Shown here in pieces: positions 1-5,601 of a DNA stretch of 6,171 nt (the first letter of the stretch is position 1; each line of letters begins with the position of its first letter). A model generated the notes under the pieces. The model was given only the letters and a program-made list of their open reading frames with translations, was not told the origin of the DNA and did no database searches. The stretch comes from Thiomonas sp. (GTDB lineage: Bacteria > Pseudomonadota > Gammaproteobacteria > Burkholderiales > Burkholderiaceae_C). The position numbers and the translations under genes are program-made. Location of the stretch: assembly GCA_027451915.1 (NCBI GenBank), contig DAIDHU010000457.1:1-6171 (forward strand), in the 5' to 3' direction.

Positions 1-441
1 GCCACCTTCCTGGTCACGGGCAATGGCTACGGCGTCACCGGTGCCACCACCCTGGCCACCGCGGCGGCCGCTGGACACCTCGCCTCCGCCACGGTCGCCC
101 CCGGGACCTACCTGCACGGGCTGTTCAACGCCGGGCTGAACCACTGGATCAGCTGGGAGGTGGTCGGCCTGGCCATCGGCGCGCTGGCCGGCAGCCTGCT
201 GGCGGGGCGCTTTCGCTGGCAACTCGACGGGCCGGCGCGCGCGGCGCGCGGACTGCGTCTGGTGCTGGCCCTGGTGGGCGGCGCCGCCTCCGGTTTCGGG
301 GCCCGGCTCGCGCTGGGTTGCACCAGCGGCATGGGCCTGTCGGGAGGCGCCACGCTGGCGGCCGCCGGCTTCCTGTTCCTGATCGGATTCTTCGTCGCCG
401 GCATCGCGTTCGGGCAAATCACCAAGGGGCTGTGGAAATGA
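1..441 (+). CDS. YeeE/YedE-type sulfur-compound transporter, first half (partial, 5' end outside window)
   Basis: The frame is open from the first base to a TGA at 439-441, giving 146 residues with no start in view. It is best read as a 3' fragment missing perhaps 20-40 N-terminal residues. Hydrophobic, glycine/alanine-rich segments alternate with short loops, as expected of an inner-membrane protein. The diagnostic stretch is GARLALGCTSG near residues 100-110 (Cys codon 319-321), followed by GLSGG. YeeE/YedE proteins, including the thiosulfate importer TsuA, carry conserved cysteines in such Gly-rich motifs and are thought to pass thiosulfate along them. The last codons overlap the start of the next gene by ATGA (438-441), so the two are almost certainly translationally coupled and form one split transporter. 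Substrate (thiosulfate or another reduced sulfur species) is inferred from the family. An internal ATG at 331 and a GTG at 160 lie inside the conserved body and are not believable starts. Confidence 0.85.
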   Translation, partial: ATFLVTGNGYGVTGATTLATAAAAGHLASATVAPGTYLHGLFNAGLNHWISWEVVGLAIGALAGSLLAGRFRWQLDGPARAARGLRLVLALVGGAASGFGARLALGCTSGMGLSGGATLAAAGFLFLIGFFVAGIAFGQITKGLWK

Positions 442-1010
442 GTTTTCCTCTGGGGTATACAGGCCCTCTGTCGGGCATCGTACTGGGCACCGTATTCGGC
501 TACGTATTGGAGAACGCCGGCTTCGGCAGCGGCTGCAAGCTGACCGCGCAACTGCGCTTCCAGGATTGGGCGGTGTTCAAGGTCATGTTCACCGCCATCG
601 TGGTGGCCTCGGGAGGTCTGTACCTGCTCCAGGGCCTGGGGCTGGTGAACGTGAGCAACGATCTGTTCGTGCCCTCGGTGTTCCTGTGGGGAAGTTCCCT
701 GGGCGGCATGCTCATCGGTGCGGGCATGGCCATTGGAGGCTACTGCCCCGGAACCTCGCTGGTGGCCTTTTGCTCGGGGCGCGTGGACGGGCTGGTGTTC
801 CTGCTGGGCATCGTGCTGGGCACGCTGGGATTCAACTCGGGCTTCGATTCCATCAAGACCTGGGCCTGGAAACAGGTGGGGCCCGACTCGCTGACCCTGC
901 CGCAACTGCTGCATCTGCCCGCCTGGGCCGTGTGGGCGCTGTTGCTCGCGGTGCTGCTGGTCGTGGGCTACCTCACGCGCGGCGCAGGCACCCGCCCGAA
1001 GGCCGCTTGA
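438..1010 (+). CDS. YeeE/YedE-type (DUF6691-like) membrane protein, second half of split transporter
   Basis: 190 aa, starting at the ATG that overlaps the previous stop (ATGA). The open frame extends further upstream to 318, but only from here does the family-like N-terminus begin (MSFPLGYTGPLSGIVLG). About five hydrophobic segments are visible (roughly residues 9-27, 45-66, 78-102, 116-132, 163-184). Family landmarks are ENAGFGSG near 25-32, KLTAQ at 34-38, VFKVMFTAIV at 46-55 and GGYCPGTSLVAF at 100-111 with Cys103. These match the C-terminal half of split YeeE/YedE permeases, which pair with a first half as here. Paired genes of this type (PmpA/PmpB in Serratia) have been linked to sulfur transport. 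Odd point: Cys33 sits where, from memory, relatives usually have Arg (FGSxRK). A rhodanese gene further downstream on the same strand fits a sulfur role. Family assignment is firm, substrate is inferred. Confidence 0.88.
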   Translation: MSFPLGYTGPLSGIVLGTVFGYVLENAGFGSGCKLTAQLRFQDWAVFKVMFTAIVVASGGLYLLQGLGLVNVSNDLFVPSVFLWGSSLGGMLIGAGMAIGGYCPGTSLVAFCSGRVDGLVFLLGIVLGTLGFNSGFDSIKTWAWKQVGPDSLTLPQLLHLPAWAVWALLLAVLLVVGYLTRGAGTRPKAA

Positions 1011-1093
1011 TCCGGCGCAAAACCCTCGCGCCCCGTCCCTGCACGCGCACACGCCCGGCACTACGATGATCCGCTTTGCGTCGTTCGATGCAG

Positions 1094-1130
1094 CTGCGCG
1101 CGCGGGCTTGCGAATCCCCGCCGCGCGCAG
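1094..1130. promoter_or_regulatory. Strong GC hairpin in the gap before the NPCAP peptide gene
   Basis: Arms 1094-1106 and 1117-1130 pair over 13 bp with one bulged C at 1121; the loop is the 10 bases 1107-1116. No T-run follows on either strand, so it is not a classical intrinsic terminator. It could end the transporter transcript with a factor, protect a processed 3' end, or lie in the leader of the downstream peptide gene. The rest of the 173-bp gap (1011-1183) shows no convincing sigma-70 promoter; TACGAT at 1062-1067 is the nearest to a -10 box but has no partner -35. Confidence 0.4.
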
Positions 1131-1170
1131 GCCCGGCGCGCCCGGCACGTATTTCATAGCCCCCCCCTGG

Positions 1171-1176
1171 AAGGAG
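1171..1176 (+). promoter_or_regulatory. Ribosome binding site of the NPCAP peptide gene
   Basis: AAGGAG lies 7 bases before the ATG at 1184. It is one of the two best Shine-Dalgarno sequences in the window. It decides between this short frame and the longer overlapping open frame that starts at 1066, which has no such signal. Confidence 0.8.
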
Positions 1177-1183
1177 ACCGAAC

Positions 1184-1450
1184 ATGACCCCATCGCGCAC
1201 CAAGTCCCGCATCAAACTGTCCCACGCCCTGCCCGCGCTGGCGCTGGCCACGGCGGCCGTGGCGCCCATGCCCCAGGCCCTGCGCGCCGTGTCGCCGACG
1301 GCTGTCGCGCAGGCTTCGGCCAATCCCTGCGCCCCGGGCAACCCCTGCGCGCCGGGCGCGGCCAAGAAGAAGGCCAAGGCCGGCAATCCCTGCGCGCCCG
1401 CCGCCGGCAAGTCGGGGAAGAAGTCGTCCAATCCCTGCGCGCCGAACTGA
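1184..1450 (+). CDS. Small secreted peptide with four NPCAP cysteine repeats, unknown function
   Basis: 88 aa. The N-terminus is a basic stretch (R5, K7, R9, K11) followed by a hydrophobic Ala/Leu segment at about 15-27, i.e. a Sec-type signal peptide; likely cleavage is near AVA-27 or AQA-44. The mature part is essentially four NPCAP units (residues 47-51, 53-57, 68-72, 83-87) joined by Lys/Gly/Ala linkers, ending NPCAPN. The only four cysteines are the ones in the repeats (C49, C55, C70, C85). The start is set by the strong AAGGAG. I know of no assigned function; NPC-type repeats occur in other small exported bacterial proteins. Metal binding, a sulfane-sulfur or thiol acceptor, disulfide crosslinking, or a modified-peptide precursor are all possible. 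Position between a sulfur-type permease and a periplasmic rhodanese favours a sulfur or metal role, but that is inference. An in-frame longer ORF in another frame covers this region and ends in the next gene. Confidence 0.8.
   Translation: MTPSRTKSRIKLSHALPALALATAAVAPMPQALRAVSPTAVAQASANPCAPGNPCAPGAAKKKAKAGNPCAPAAGKSGKKSSNPCAPN
1322..1444 (+). repeat. Four imperfect 15-bp coding repeats (NPCAP units)
   Basis: Units at 1322-1336, 1340-1354, 1385-1399 and 1430-1444 share the pattern AAYCCCTGCGCSCC plus one variable base. The first two are 3 bp apart and the others are separated by 30 bp encoding Lys/Ala/Gly linkers. The near-identical DNA suggests recent unit duplication or strong codon bias. 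Confidence 0.85.
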
Positions 1451-1476
1451 TCGCGCCAGCCCTGGGCCGCCGCGCC

Positions 1477-2157
1477 GTGAGCACCCGGGCAGCAGTTTCG
1501 CGCGAGGTCGTGCTCGACGCGCTGCGCCGGGCACCGCGCCGGCCCATGCAGGCGGCCCTCCAGACCACGCTGGGCCATCTGCAGGCCAGCGCGCGCAGCG
1601 GCCGCGGCGTACTGGCGGATCTGCTCGGACGGGCCGAGGCCTTCGCCGAGTGGGAGCATTACCCGCCACGCGACGCGCTGGACGCTCGCAGCGGCTACCG
1701 TTTCTACTACCACGCCCACGCCGCGCAGCAGCGAGTCCGCGACGAACACGGGCATTTCCACGTCTTCGCGCCGAGCCGCGGCGCCGGAGCGGACTACGCG
1801 CACCTTTTCGCCCTTTCGCTCGATGCCAGGGGCATGCCGCTGCGCGTGTTCACCACCAATCGCTGGGTCACCGCCGAGCACTGGCGGGACGCCGCATGGA
1901 CCCTGCGCGCGCTGCGGCGCCTGGACCTGTCCGGGGCCCGCCCGCGCCGTGTGGCCTCCTGGCTGCAGGGCATGGCCTGCCTGTTCGCGCCGCAGATCCA
2001 GGCCGTGGTGCTCGAACGCGACCGCCGCATCGCGGGGCGCGCCGCGCAGCGCCCGCTGGAGCGGGTGCTCGAGGACCGGCGCAGCCATATCGTCAGCCAG
2101 TGCGCCGTGGACCTGGCGGAACAGTTCGAATTCCTGCAGGCCGCGGGCATTGCCTGA
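1477..2157 (+). CDS. Histidine-rich conserved protein of unknown function (DUF6969-like)
   Basis: 226 aa from the GTG at 1477, which is 26 bp after the NPCAP stop. The start is uncertain: the frame is open back to 1066, no Shine-Dalgarno is obvious, and ATG 1546 (203 aa) is the alternative. Translation may be coupled to the upstream gene. No signal peptide or membrane segment is seen, so it is probably cytoplasmic. After a helical, Arg/Ala-rich N-terminus comes EWEHYPPRD (58-66), then YRFYYHAHA (74-82), EHGHFHVFAP (90-99) and HLFALSLDARGMPLRVFTTNRWVT (about 109-132, region 1801-1872). Six histidines (61, 79, 81, 91, 93, 95) are packed into 35 residues. This pattern matches, from memory, the uncharacterised family DUF6969. 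A bound metal is a reasonable guess but nothing here proves it. The C-terminal part is Arg-rich and helical. Confidence 0.75.
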   Translation: MSTRAAVSREVVLDALRRAPRRPMQAALQTTLGHLQASARSGRGVLADLLGRAEAFAEWEHYPPRDALDARSGYRFYYHAHAAQQRVRDEHGHFHVFAPSRGAGADYAHLFALSLDARGMPLRVFTTNRWVTAEHWRDAAWTLRALRRLDLSGARPRRVASWLQGMACLFAPQIQAVVLERDRRIAGRAAQRPLERVLEDRRSHIVSQCAVDLAEQFEFLQAAGIA

Positions 2158-2187
2158 ATGCGCCCCGGCCGGCCACCGATCACGCTT

Positions 2188-2197
2188 GTTGTACAAC
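2188..2197. promoter_or_regulatory. Perfect 10-bp palindrome before the rhodanese gene
   Basis: GTTGTACAAC lies in the 53-bp gap upstream of the rhodanese gene, 2 bp before its Shine-Dalgarno. It is AT-richer than its surroundings and could be an operator half or core, but a 10-bp palindrome can occur by chance. Confidence 0.2.
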
Positions 2198-2210
2198 CCG
2201 GAGGAGAACC

Positions 2211-3197
2211 ATGAAGACTCTGAAGTACCTGCTGGCTGCCGGCCTTGTCGGCGCCTGTGTGCAACTGGCCTCGGCGGCCACGCTGCCCGGTCCGCTGGTC
2301 ACGCCGCAATGGCTGCACCAGCACCGCTCCGAAGTCACCGTCGTCGACATCCGCGACGACATGGATACCCTGACCCGCGCACCGAAGTTCGAGACGGACA
2401 AGAAGACCGGCGCGAAGAAACTGGTGGCCACCGGCGGTCACCTGGAGGGAGCGCTGTCGGTGGACTTCGGCAAGATCCGCCAGAACAAGGAAATCGACGG
2501 CAAGAAGATCGTGGCCCAGCTGCCCAGCGCCGAGTACTTCACCAAGGTGATGGACGAGGCCGGGCTGGACAAGGGCAAGCCCATTGTCATCGTCCCCACC
2601 GGCGAGACCGTGGACACCATGGACATGGCCACGCGCCTGTACTTCCAGCTGCGCTACTTCGGCGAGCCGGAAGGCCAGGTGGCGATTCTCAACGGGGGTG
2701 TCAACGCCTGGCTGCAGGACGGCCTGCCGGTGAGCACCGCCAAGGTCAGCGCGCACAAGGGTGACTGGGCCGCCACCGGCGAGGACAAGGAAATCCTGGC
2801 CACGCTGGAGCAGGTCAAGGAAGGCCTTCGCAGCGGCGCCAACCAGTTCGTCGATGCGCGTCCCACGCCGCAGTTCCTGGGCATCGTGGTCAAGCGCCCG
2901 GTCGACGCCGCAGGTGGGCACCTGCCCGGCGCGCGCTCCTTCCCCACCGACGCCATCGTCAAGCCGGTGGGTGCCGCGCACGAGTTCATGAGCGCCTCCG
3001 ACTACCGCAAGATCTACGCCGAGTACGGGATCCAGCCGGGCGCCGCGACCGTGACCTACTGCAACACCGGGCACCTGGCCTCGGGCGCCTGGTTCGTGGA
3101 TCACGAGATCCTGGGCAACCCCAAGACCCGCCTGTACACCGGTTCCATGACCGAGTGGACCAACCTGGGCAACCCGACGGTGGGCCTGCCGGACTGA
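2211..3197 (+). CDS. Periplasmic tandem-domain rhodanese (thiosulfate/sulfane sulfurtransferase)
   Basis: 328 aa, ATG preceded by GGAGGAG at 2200-2206. A clear Sec signal peptide (K2, K5, hydrophobic 7-20) ends at ASA-22, so the enzyme should be exported. Two rhodanese domains follow. The first (about 30-190) has VVDIRDD, a GGHLEGAL motif and LNGGVNAWL but carries PTGETVD (129-135) where the active loop should be, with no cysteine: a degenerate domain. The second (about 205-325) has FVDARP, GGHLPGAR, and YCNTGHLAS with Cys284 as the catalytic residue, then GSMTEWTNLG. Cys284 is the only cysteine of the mature protein. Rhodaneses move sulfane sulfur from a donor such as thiosulfate through a Cys persulfide to an acceptor thiol. 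The CNTGH loop resembles exported rhodaneses rather than the CRKG loop of SseA. It lies 53 bp after the DUF6969-like gene and is followed by a terminator, so it is the last gene of the sulfur block. Natural donor and acceptor are unknown. Confidence 0.92.
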   Translation: MKTLKYLLAAGLVGACVQLASAATLPGPLVTPQWLHQHRSEVTVVDIRDDMDTLTRAPKFETDKKTGAKKLVATGGHLEGALSVDFGKIRQNKEIDGKKIVAQLPSAEYFTKVMDEAGLDKGKPIVIVPTGETVDTMDMATRLYFQLRYFGEPEGQVAILNGGVNAWLQDGLPVSTAKVSAHKGDWAATGEDKEILATLEQVKEGLRSGANQFVDARPTPQFLGIVVKRPVDAAGGHLPGARSFPTDAIVKPVGAAHEFMSASDYRKIYAEYGIQPGAATVTYCNTGHLASGAWFVDHEILGNPKTRLYTGSMTEWTNLGNPTVGLPD

Positions 3198-3217
3198 AGG
3201 CTCGACGCTGGATGATC

Positions 3218-3242
3218 AAGGGGCGCCGCGGGCGCCCCTTTT
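3218..3242 (+). terminator. Intrinsic terminator after the rhodanese gene
   Basis: AAGGGGCGCC (3218-3227), 3-base loop GCG, GGCGCCCCTT (3231-3240), with four T at 3239-3242. A perfect 10-bp stem located 20 bp after the TGA. On the other strand only two T follow the stem, so it may also help stop murB transcription, but less well. Confidence 0.85.
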
Positions 3243-3245
3243 CAT

Positions 3246-3268
3246 GCCCGGGAAGCTTGCGCCCGGGC
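3246..3268 (-). terminator. Hairpin just past murB, possible terminator
   Basis: GCCCGGG (3246-3252) pairs with CCCGGGC (3262-3268) around a 9-base loop, 5 bases beyond the murB stop. There is no T-run on the minus strand, so any termination function would be weak or would rely on the neighbouring stem at 3218-3240. Confidence 0.4.
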
Positions 3269-3273
3269 GCGGC

Positions 3274-4296
3274 TCAGACCACCACCGGCTCGTATTCCAG
3301 CTCGATGCCGAAGCGCTCGCGTACCGATTCGCGCACGCTCTCGGCCAGGCGCAGCACCTCGGCGCCGCTGGCCCCTCCCCGGTTCACCAGCACCAGCGCG
3401 TGGCGCGCGTCCACCGCGGCGGCGCCGACGCTGCGCCCCTTGCAGCCGCAGGCGTCGATCATCCAGGCAGCGGCGAGCTTGTAAGTGCCGTCGTCCAGGG
3501 GATAGCTGACGATTTCCGGAAATTCCTCCAGGATCTCGTTGCGAATGGTGCGGTTGACCACCGGGTTCTTGAAAAAGCTTCCGGCATTGCCCAGGCGCGC
3601 GGGGTCCGGCAGCTTGGCGCGCCGGATCGCGCACACGGCGTCGAAGACCTCCCGCGGCGAGGGCTCGGCGATGCCGGCACGCTCCAGGTGGCGTTGCAGC
3701 TCCGCGTAGCCCAACTGGGGGCGCCAGGGCTTGGGCAGGCGCAGGCGCACCCGCGTGATCACCGACTTGCCCGCCAGCGCCTGCTTGAACAGGGAGTCGC
3801 GATAGCCGAAGCGGCAGGCCGCGCGCTCCAGGGTCACGGCGCGCCCGGTGGTCAGGTCCACCAGGTCCAGGGATTCGAAACGTTCGGCCAGTTCCATGCC
3901 GTAGGCGCCGATGTTCTGCACCGGGGCCGCGCCCACCGTGCCCGGAATCAGCGCGAGGTTTTCCAGGCCGGCATGTCCCTGCTCCAGGCTCCATCGCACC
4001 AGTTCGTGCCAGCCCACGCCGGCCCCCGCCTCGATCACGGTGGACTCGGCGTCATCGCGCAGCACGCGCATGCCTGCGATTTCCACCTTCAGCACCAGCC
4101 CGGGCGGGTCCTGGGTGAGCAGAAGATTGCTGCCGCCTCCCAGCACGAGCTTGGGCAGCCGGCCCAGCTCGGGATGGTCCACCACCATGCGCACCTGCCG
4201 CGCGTCGCCGATGCGCACCAGGCGGCGGGCCCGCGCCCCCACCCCGAAGGTGTTCAGCTCGCGCAATTCGACATCGTGTTCGATCGCCAGATCCAT
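3274..4296 (-). CDS. murB: UDP-N-acetylenolpyruvoylglucosamine reductase
   Basis: 340 aa, a normal length for the E. coli-like (type I) enzyme. MurB is the cytoplasmic FAD- and NADPH-dependent reductase that converts UDP-GlcNAc-enolpyruvate to UDP-MurNAc, the second committed step of peptidoglycan synthesis. Seen in order: NTFGVGA (about 15-21), LGGGSNLLL (52-60, FAD contact), IPGTVGAAPVQNIGAYG (117-133), FGYRDSLFK (163-171, with Arg166 as the expected catalytic Arg), GNAGSFFKNP (236-245, Ser240 the proton donor), AAWMIDACGCKG (about 276-287) and the C-terminal LEYEP carrying the catalytic Glu (334 or 336). No key residue is missing. The frame is open to 4329, but the ATG at 4296 gives the standard N-terminus and has GGGA 8 bases upstream. 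It is convergent with the rhodanese gene and divergent from yajQ with an 82-bp gap. Confidence 0.97.
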   Translation of the reverse strand: MDLAIEHDVELRELNTFGVGARARRLVRIGDARQVRMVVDHPELGRLPKLVLGGGSNLLLTQDPPGLVLKVEIAGMRVLRDDAESTVIEAGAGVGWHELVRWSLEQGHAGLENLALIPGTVGAAPVQNIGAYGMELAERFESLDLVDLTTGRAVTLERAACRFGYRDSLFKQALAGKSVITRVRLRLPKPWRPQLGYAELQRHLERAGIAEPSPREVFDAVCAIRRAKLPDPARLGNAGSFFKNPVVNRTIRNEILEEFPEIVSYPLDDGTYKLAAAWMIDACGCKGRSVGAAAVDARHALVLVNRGGASGAEVLRLAESVRESVRERFGIELEYEPVVV

Positions 4297-4334
4297 ACAA
4301 TTTCCCAGTGCGGCCCTTCGGCCCGCCAAGTTCC

Positions 4335-4340
4335 ATTATT
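4335..4340 (-). promoter_or_regulatory. Candidate -10 box for murB
   Basis: On the minus strand AATAAT matches the TATAAT consensus at 5 of 6 bases and lies in the only AT-rich spot of the murB/yajQ gap, giving a leader of about 30 bases. No recognisable -35 is at 16-18 bp. The overlapping plus-strand CATTAT (4334-4339) is a weaker candidate for yajQ. Confidence 0.3.
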
Positions 4341-4378
4341 CCCCGTCACCGCGGACGCCCCTGGCTCCGCCAACGCCC

Positions 4379-4864
4379 ATGCCATCCTTCGACGCCGTCC
4401 TCGAACCCGACCTGATCGAAATCCGCAACGCCGTGGATCAGACCGCCAAGGAAGTCGCCAACCGCTTCGACTTCAAGGGCAGTTCGGCGAAGATCGAACT
4501 CGCCGACAAGACCATCACCGCCTGGGCCGACAGCGAGTTCCAGCTCGGCCAGTTGCGCGACGTGCTGCTGGCCAAGATGGCCAAGCGCAACGTCGACGTG
4601 CGCTTTCTCGAGCACGGCAAGCCCCAGCCCGCGGGCGGGGACAAGTTCAAGCAGGTGTTCACCATTCGCTCGGGCATCCCGCAGGACCTGGCCAAGCGCA
4701 TCACCGGCGCGATCAAGGAATCGCGCATGAAACTGCAGGCCTCCATCCAGGGCGACACGGTACGGGTCACGGGCGGCAAGCGCGACGACCTGCAGGCGGC
4801 CATCGCCCTGCTGCGCAAGCAGATCGACGACACGCCGCTGTCCTTCCAGAATTTCCGCGATTGA
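4379..4864 (+). CDS. yajQ: YajQ family (UPF0234) nucleotide-binding protein
   Basis: 161 aa, the usual family length. It begins MPSFDAV and ends SFQNFRD, both family hallmarks (E. coli: MPSFDIV and FKNFRD). Other landmarks are RNAVDQTAKEVANRFDFKG (about 16-34), KRITGAIKESRMKLQASIQGD (about 104-124) and VRVTGGKRDDLQAAIALLR (about 126-144). The protein is soluble and cytoplasmic, with two related ferredoxin-like halves. Members bind nucleotides or RNA, and the Xanthomonas member has been described as a cyclic-di-GMP receptor acting with a transcription factor; whether this one does is unknown. The ATG is fixed by the conserved N-terminus, but no Shine-Dalgarno is present in the pyrimidine-rich leader. 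It is divergent from murB and convergent with plsY (46 bp apart). Confidence 0.96.
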   Translation: MPSFDAVLEPDLIEIRNAVDQTAKEVANRFDFKGSSAKIELADKTITAWADSEFQLGQLRDVLLAKMAKRNVDVRFLEHGKPQPAGGDKFKQVFTIRSGIPQDLAKRITGAIKESRMKLQASIQGDTVRVTGGKRDDLQAAIALLRKQIDDTPLSFQNFRD

Positions 4865-4877
4865 GTCCCGGGCCGCG

Positions 4878-4907
4878 GCAGGGGCGCGCCGCCGCGCGGG
4901 CCCCTGC
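4878..4907. terminator. Long GC hairpin between convergent yajQ and plsY
   Basis: GCAGGGGC (4878-4885) pairs with GCCCCTGC (4900-4907), and inside it GCGC (4886-4889) pairs with GCGC (4894-4897), leaving a 4-base loop and a GG bulge. It sits 13 bp after the yajQ stop and 3 bp beyond the plsY stop. A shared bidirectional terminator is likely from the position, though there is no T-run on either side. Confidence 0.5.
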
Positions 4908-4910
4908 GCT

Positions 4911-5573
4911 TCAGCGCGGGGGCTTGCGCCCAGCGCCCGCGGCCTTCGATCCGATGCGGCTTTCCTCGCCCCGCAGCAGCTTGCGGATATTGAGCTGGTG
5001 ACGCCAGATCACCAGCAGCGAGATGGCCCCCAGCGCGACCACCAGCGACGGCTGCAGGCTCCAGACCAGATGCTGGCCGAGTAGCGCATAGAAGGGAGCG
5101 AACACCGCCGCCGCCAGGGCCGCCAGCGAGGAGTAGCGGAAGAACACGGCCACGATCAACCAGGTGAGCACGCTGGCCAGGCCCAGCCAGGGGTTGGCCG
5201 CCAGCAGCACGCCGGCCGCGGTGGCCACGCCCTTGCCGCCACGGAATCCGAGGAACAGCGGCCACATGTGCCCCAGCACCACGGCCAGCGCCACCAGCGG
5301 CACCGCCGCGGCCTCCAGCCAGCCGGCCTGCGCCGCGCGCTGCGCCAGCCACACCGCCAGCCAGCCCTTGCCCCCGTCGAGCAGCAGGGTCAGCGCGGCG
5401 GCGGGCTTGCTGCCCGAGCGCAGCACATTGGTGGCCCCGGGGTTGCCGGAGCCGTAGCTGCGCGGATCGGCCAGGCCCATGGCCCGGCTGACCAGCACCG
5501 CGAATGGCAGGGAGCCGAGCAGGTAGGACAGCGCCGCCGCGAGCAGCGCGAACATCATCGAGACAGGTTCCAT
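4911..5573 (-). CDS. plsY: Acyl-phosphate:glycerol-3-phosphate acyltransferase
   Basis: 220 aa; family members are about 190-220. PlsY is an inner-membrane enzyme that transfers the acyl group from acyl-phosphate (made by PlsX) to glycerol-3-phosphate, the first step of phospholipid synthesis. The signature motifs are all present: GSLPFAVLVSR (20-30), RSYGSGNPGATNVLR (38-52), LDGGKGW (65-71), GHMWPLFLGFRGGKGVATAAG (101-121) and RYSS near 146, ending with RHQLNIRKLLRGEESRIG and a basic tail. About five membrane segments are visible, as in the known structure. The ATG at 5573 has only a weak upstream purine stretch; ATGs at residues 6 and 7 are alternatives. A -10-like TAGAAT lies just upstream, suggesting a very short leader. 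The basic tail after SRIG is longer than in some relatives. Confidence 0.96.
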   Translation of the reverse strand: MEPVSMMFALLAAALSYLLGSLPFAVLVSRAMGLADPRSYGSGNPGATNVLRSGSKPAAALTLLLDGGKGWLAVWLAQRAAQAGWLEAAAVPLVALAVVLGHMWPLFLGFRGGKGVATAAGVLLAANPWLGLASVLTWLIVAVFFRYSSLAALAAAVFAPFYALLGQHLVWSLQPSLVVALGAISLLVIWRHQLNIRKLLRGEESRIGSKAAGAGRKPPR

Positions 5574-5581
5574 CGCCCGGG

Positions 5582-5587
5582 ATTCTA
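5582..5587 (-). promoter_or_regulatory. Candidate -10 box of plsY
   Basis: TAGAAT on the minus strand (5 of 6 to TATAAT) is separated from the plsY ATG by 8 bases, so transcription would start within a base or two of the start codon. No clear -35 is seen. Confidence 0.4.
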
Positions 5588-5601
5588 GTGTCGCCTCGCG
5601 C

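Noticed and set aside
1011..1183. Riboswitch or sigma-70 promoter in the gap before the peptide gene
   Set aside because: Apart from the one hairpin I find no conserved riboswitch core and no -35/-10 pair at 16-18 bp; TACGAT at 1062-1067 and TATTTC at 1150-1155 lack partners.
1322..1444. CRISPR-like or other noncoding repeat array
   Set aside because: The repeats are 15 bp, in frame, and explained by the NPCAP peptide units; spacing is uneven (3 and 30 bp).
1184..1450. Peptide as a bufferin-type (DUF2282 / BufA) metallophore precursor
   Set aside because: It is small, exported and Cys-containing, but the Cys pattern is a simple NPCAP repeat unlike DUF2282, and no DUF692 (BufB) or BufC-like gene is next to it.
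1066..1476. N-terminal extension of the DUF6969-like protein back to the ATG at 1066
   Set aside because: This part overlaps the NPCAP peptide in another frame, has an Arg/Gly-rich shadow-like translation, and lacks a ribosome site; the peptide frame has a strong one.
973..2196. Long minus-strand open frames (973-2196 and 1794-3104) opposite the peptide, DUF6969-like and rhodanese genes
   Set aside because: They are Arg/Ala/Gly-rich translations of GC-rich DNA with no family resemblance, and they lie opposite genes with clear motifs. High GC makes stop codons rare in such shadow frames.
3244..5001. A 585-codon plus-strand open frame covering murB and yajQ
   Set aside because: It is antisense to murB and out of frame with yajQ, both strongly recognised; its translation is low-complexity with no domain-like pattern.
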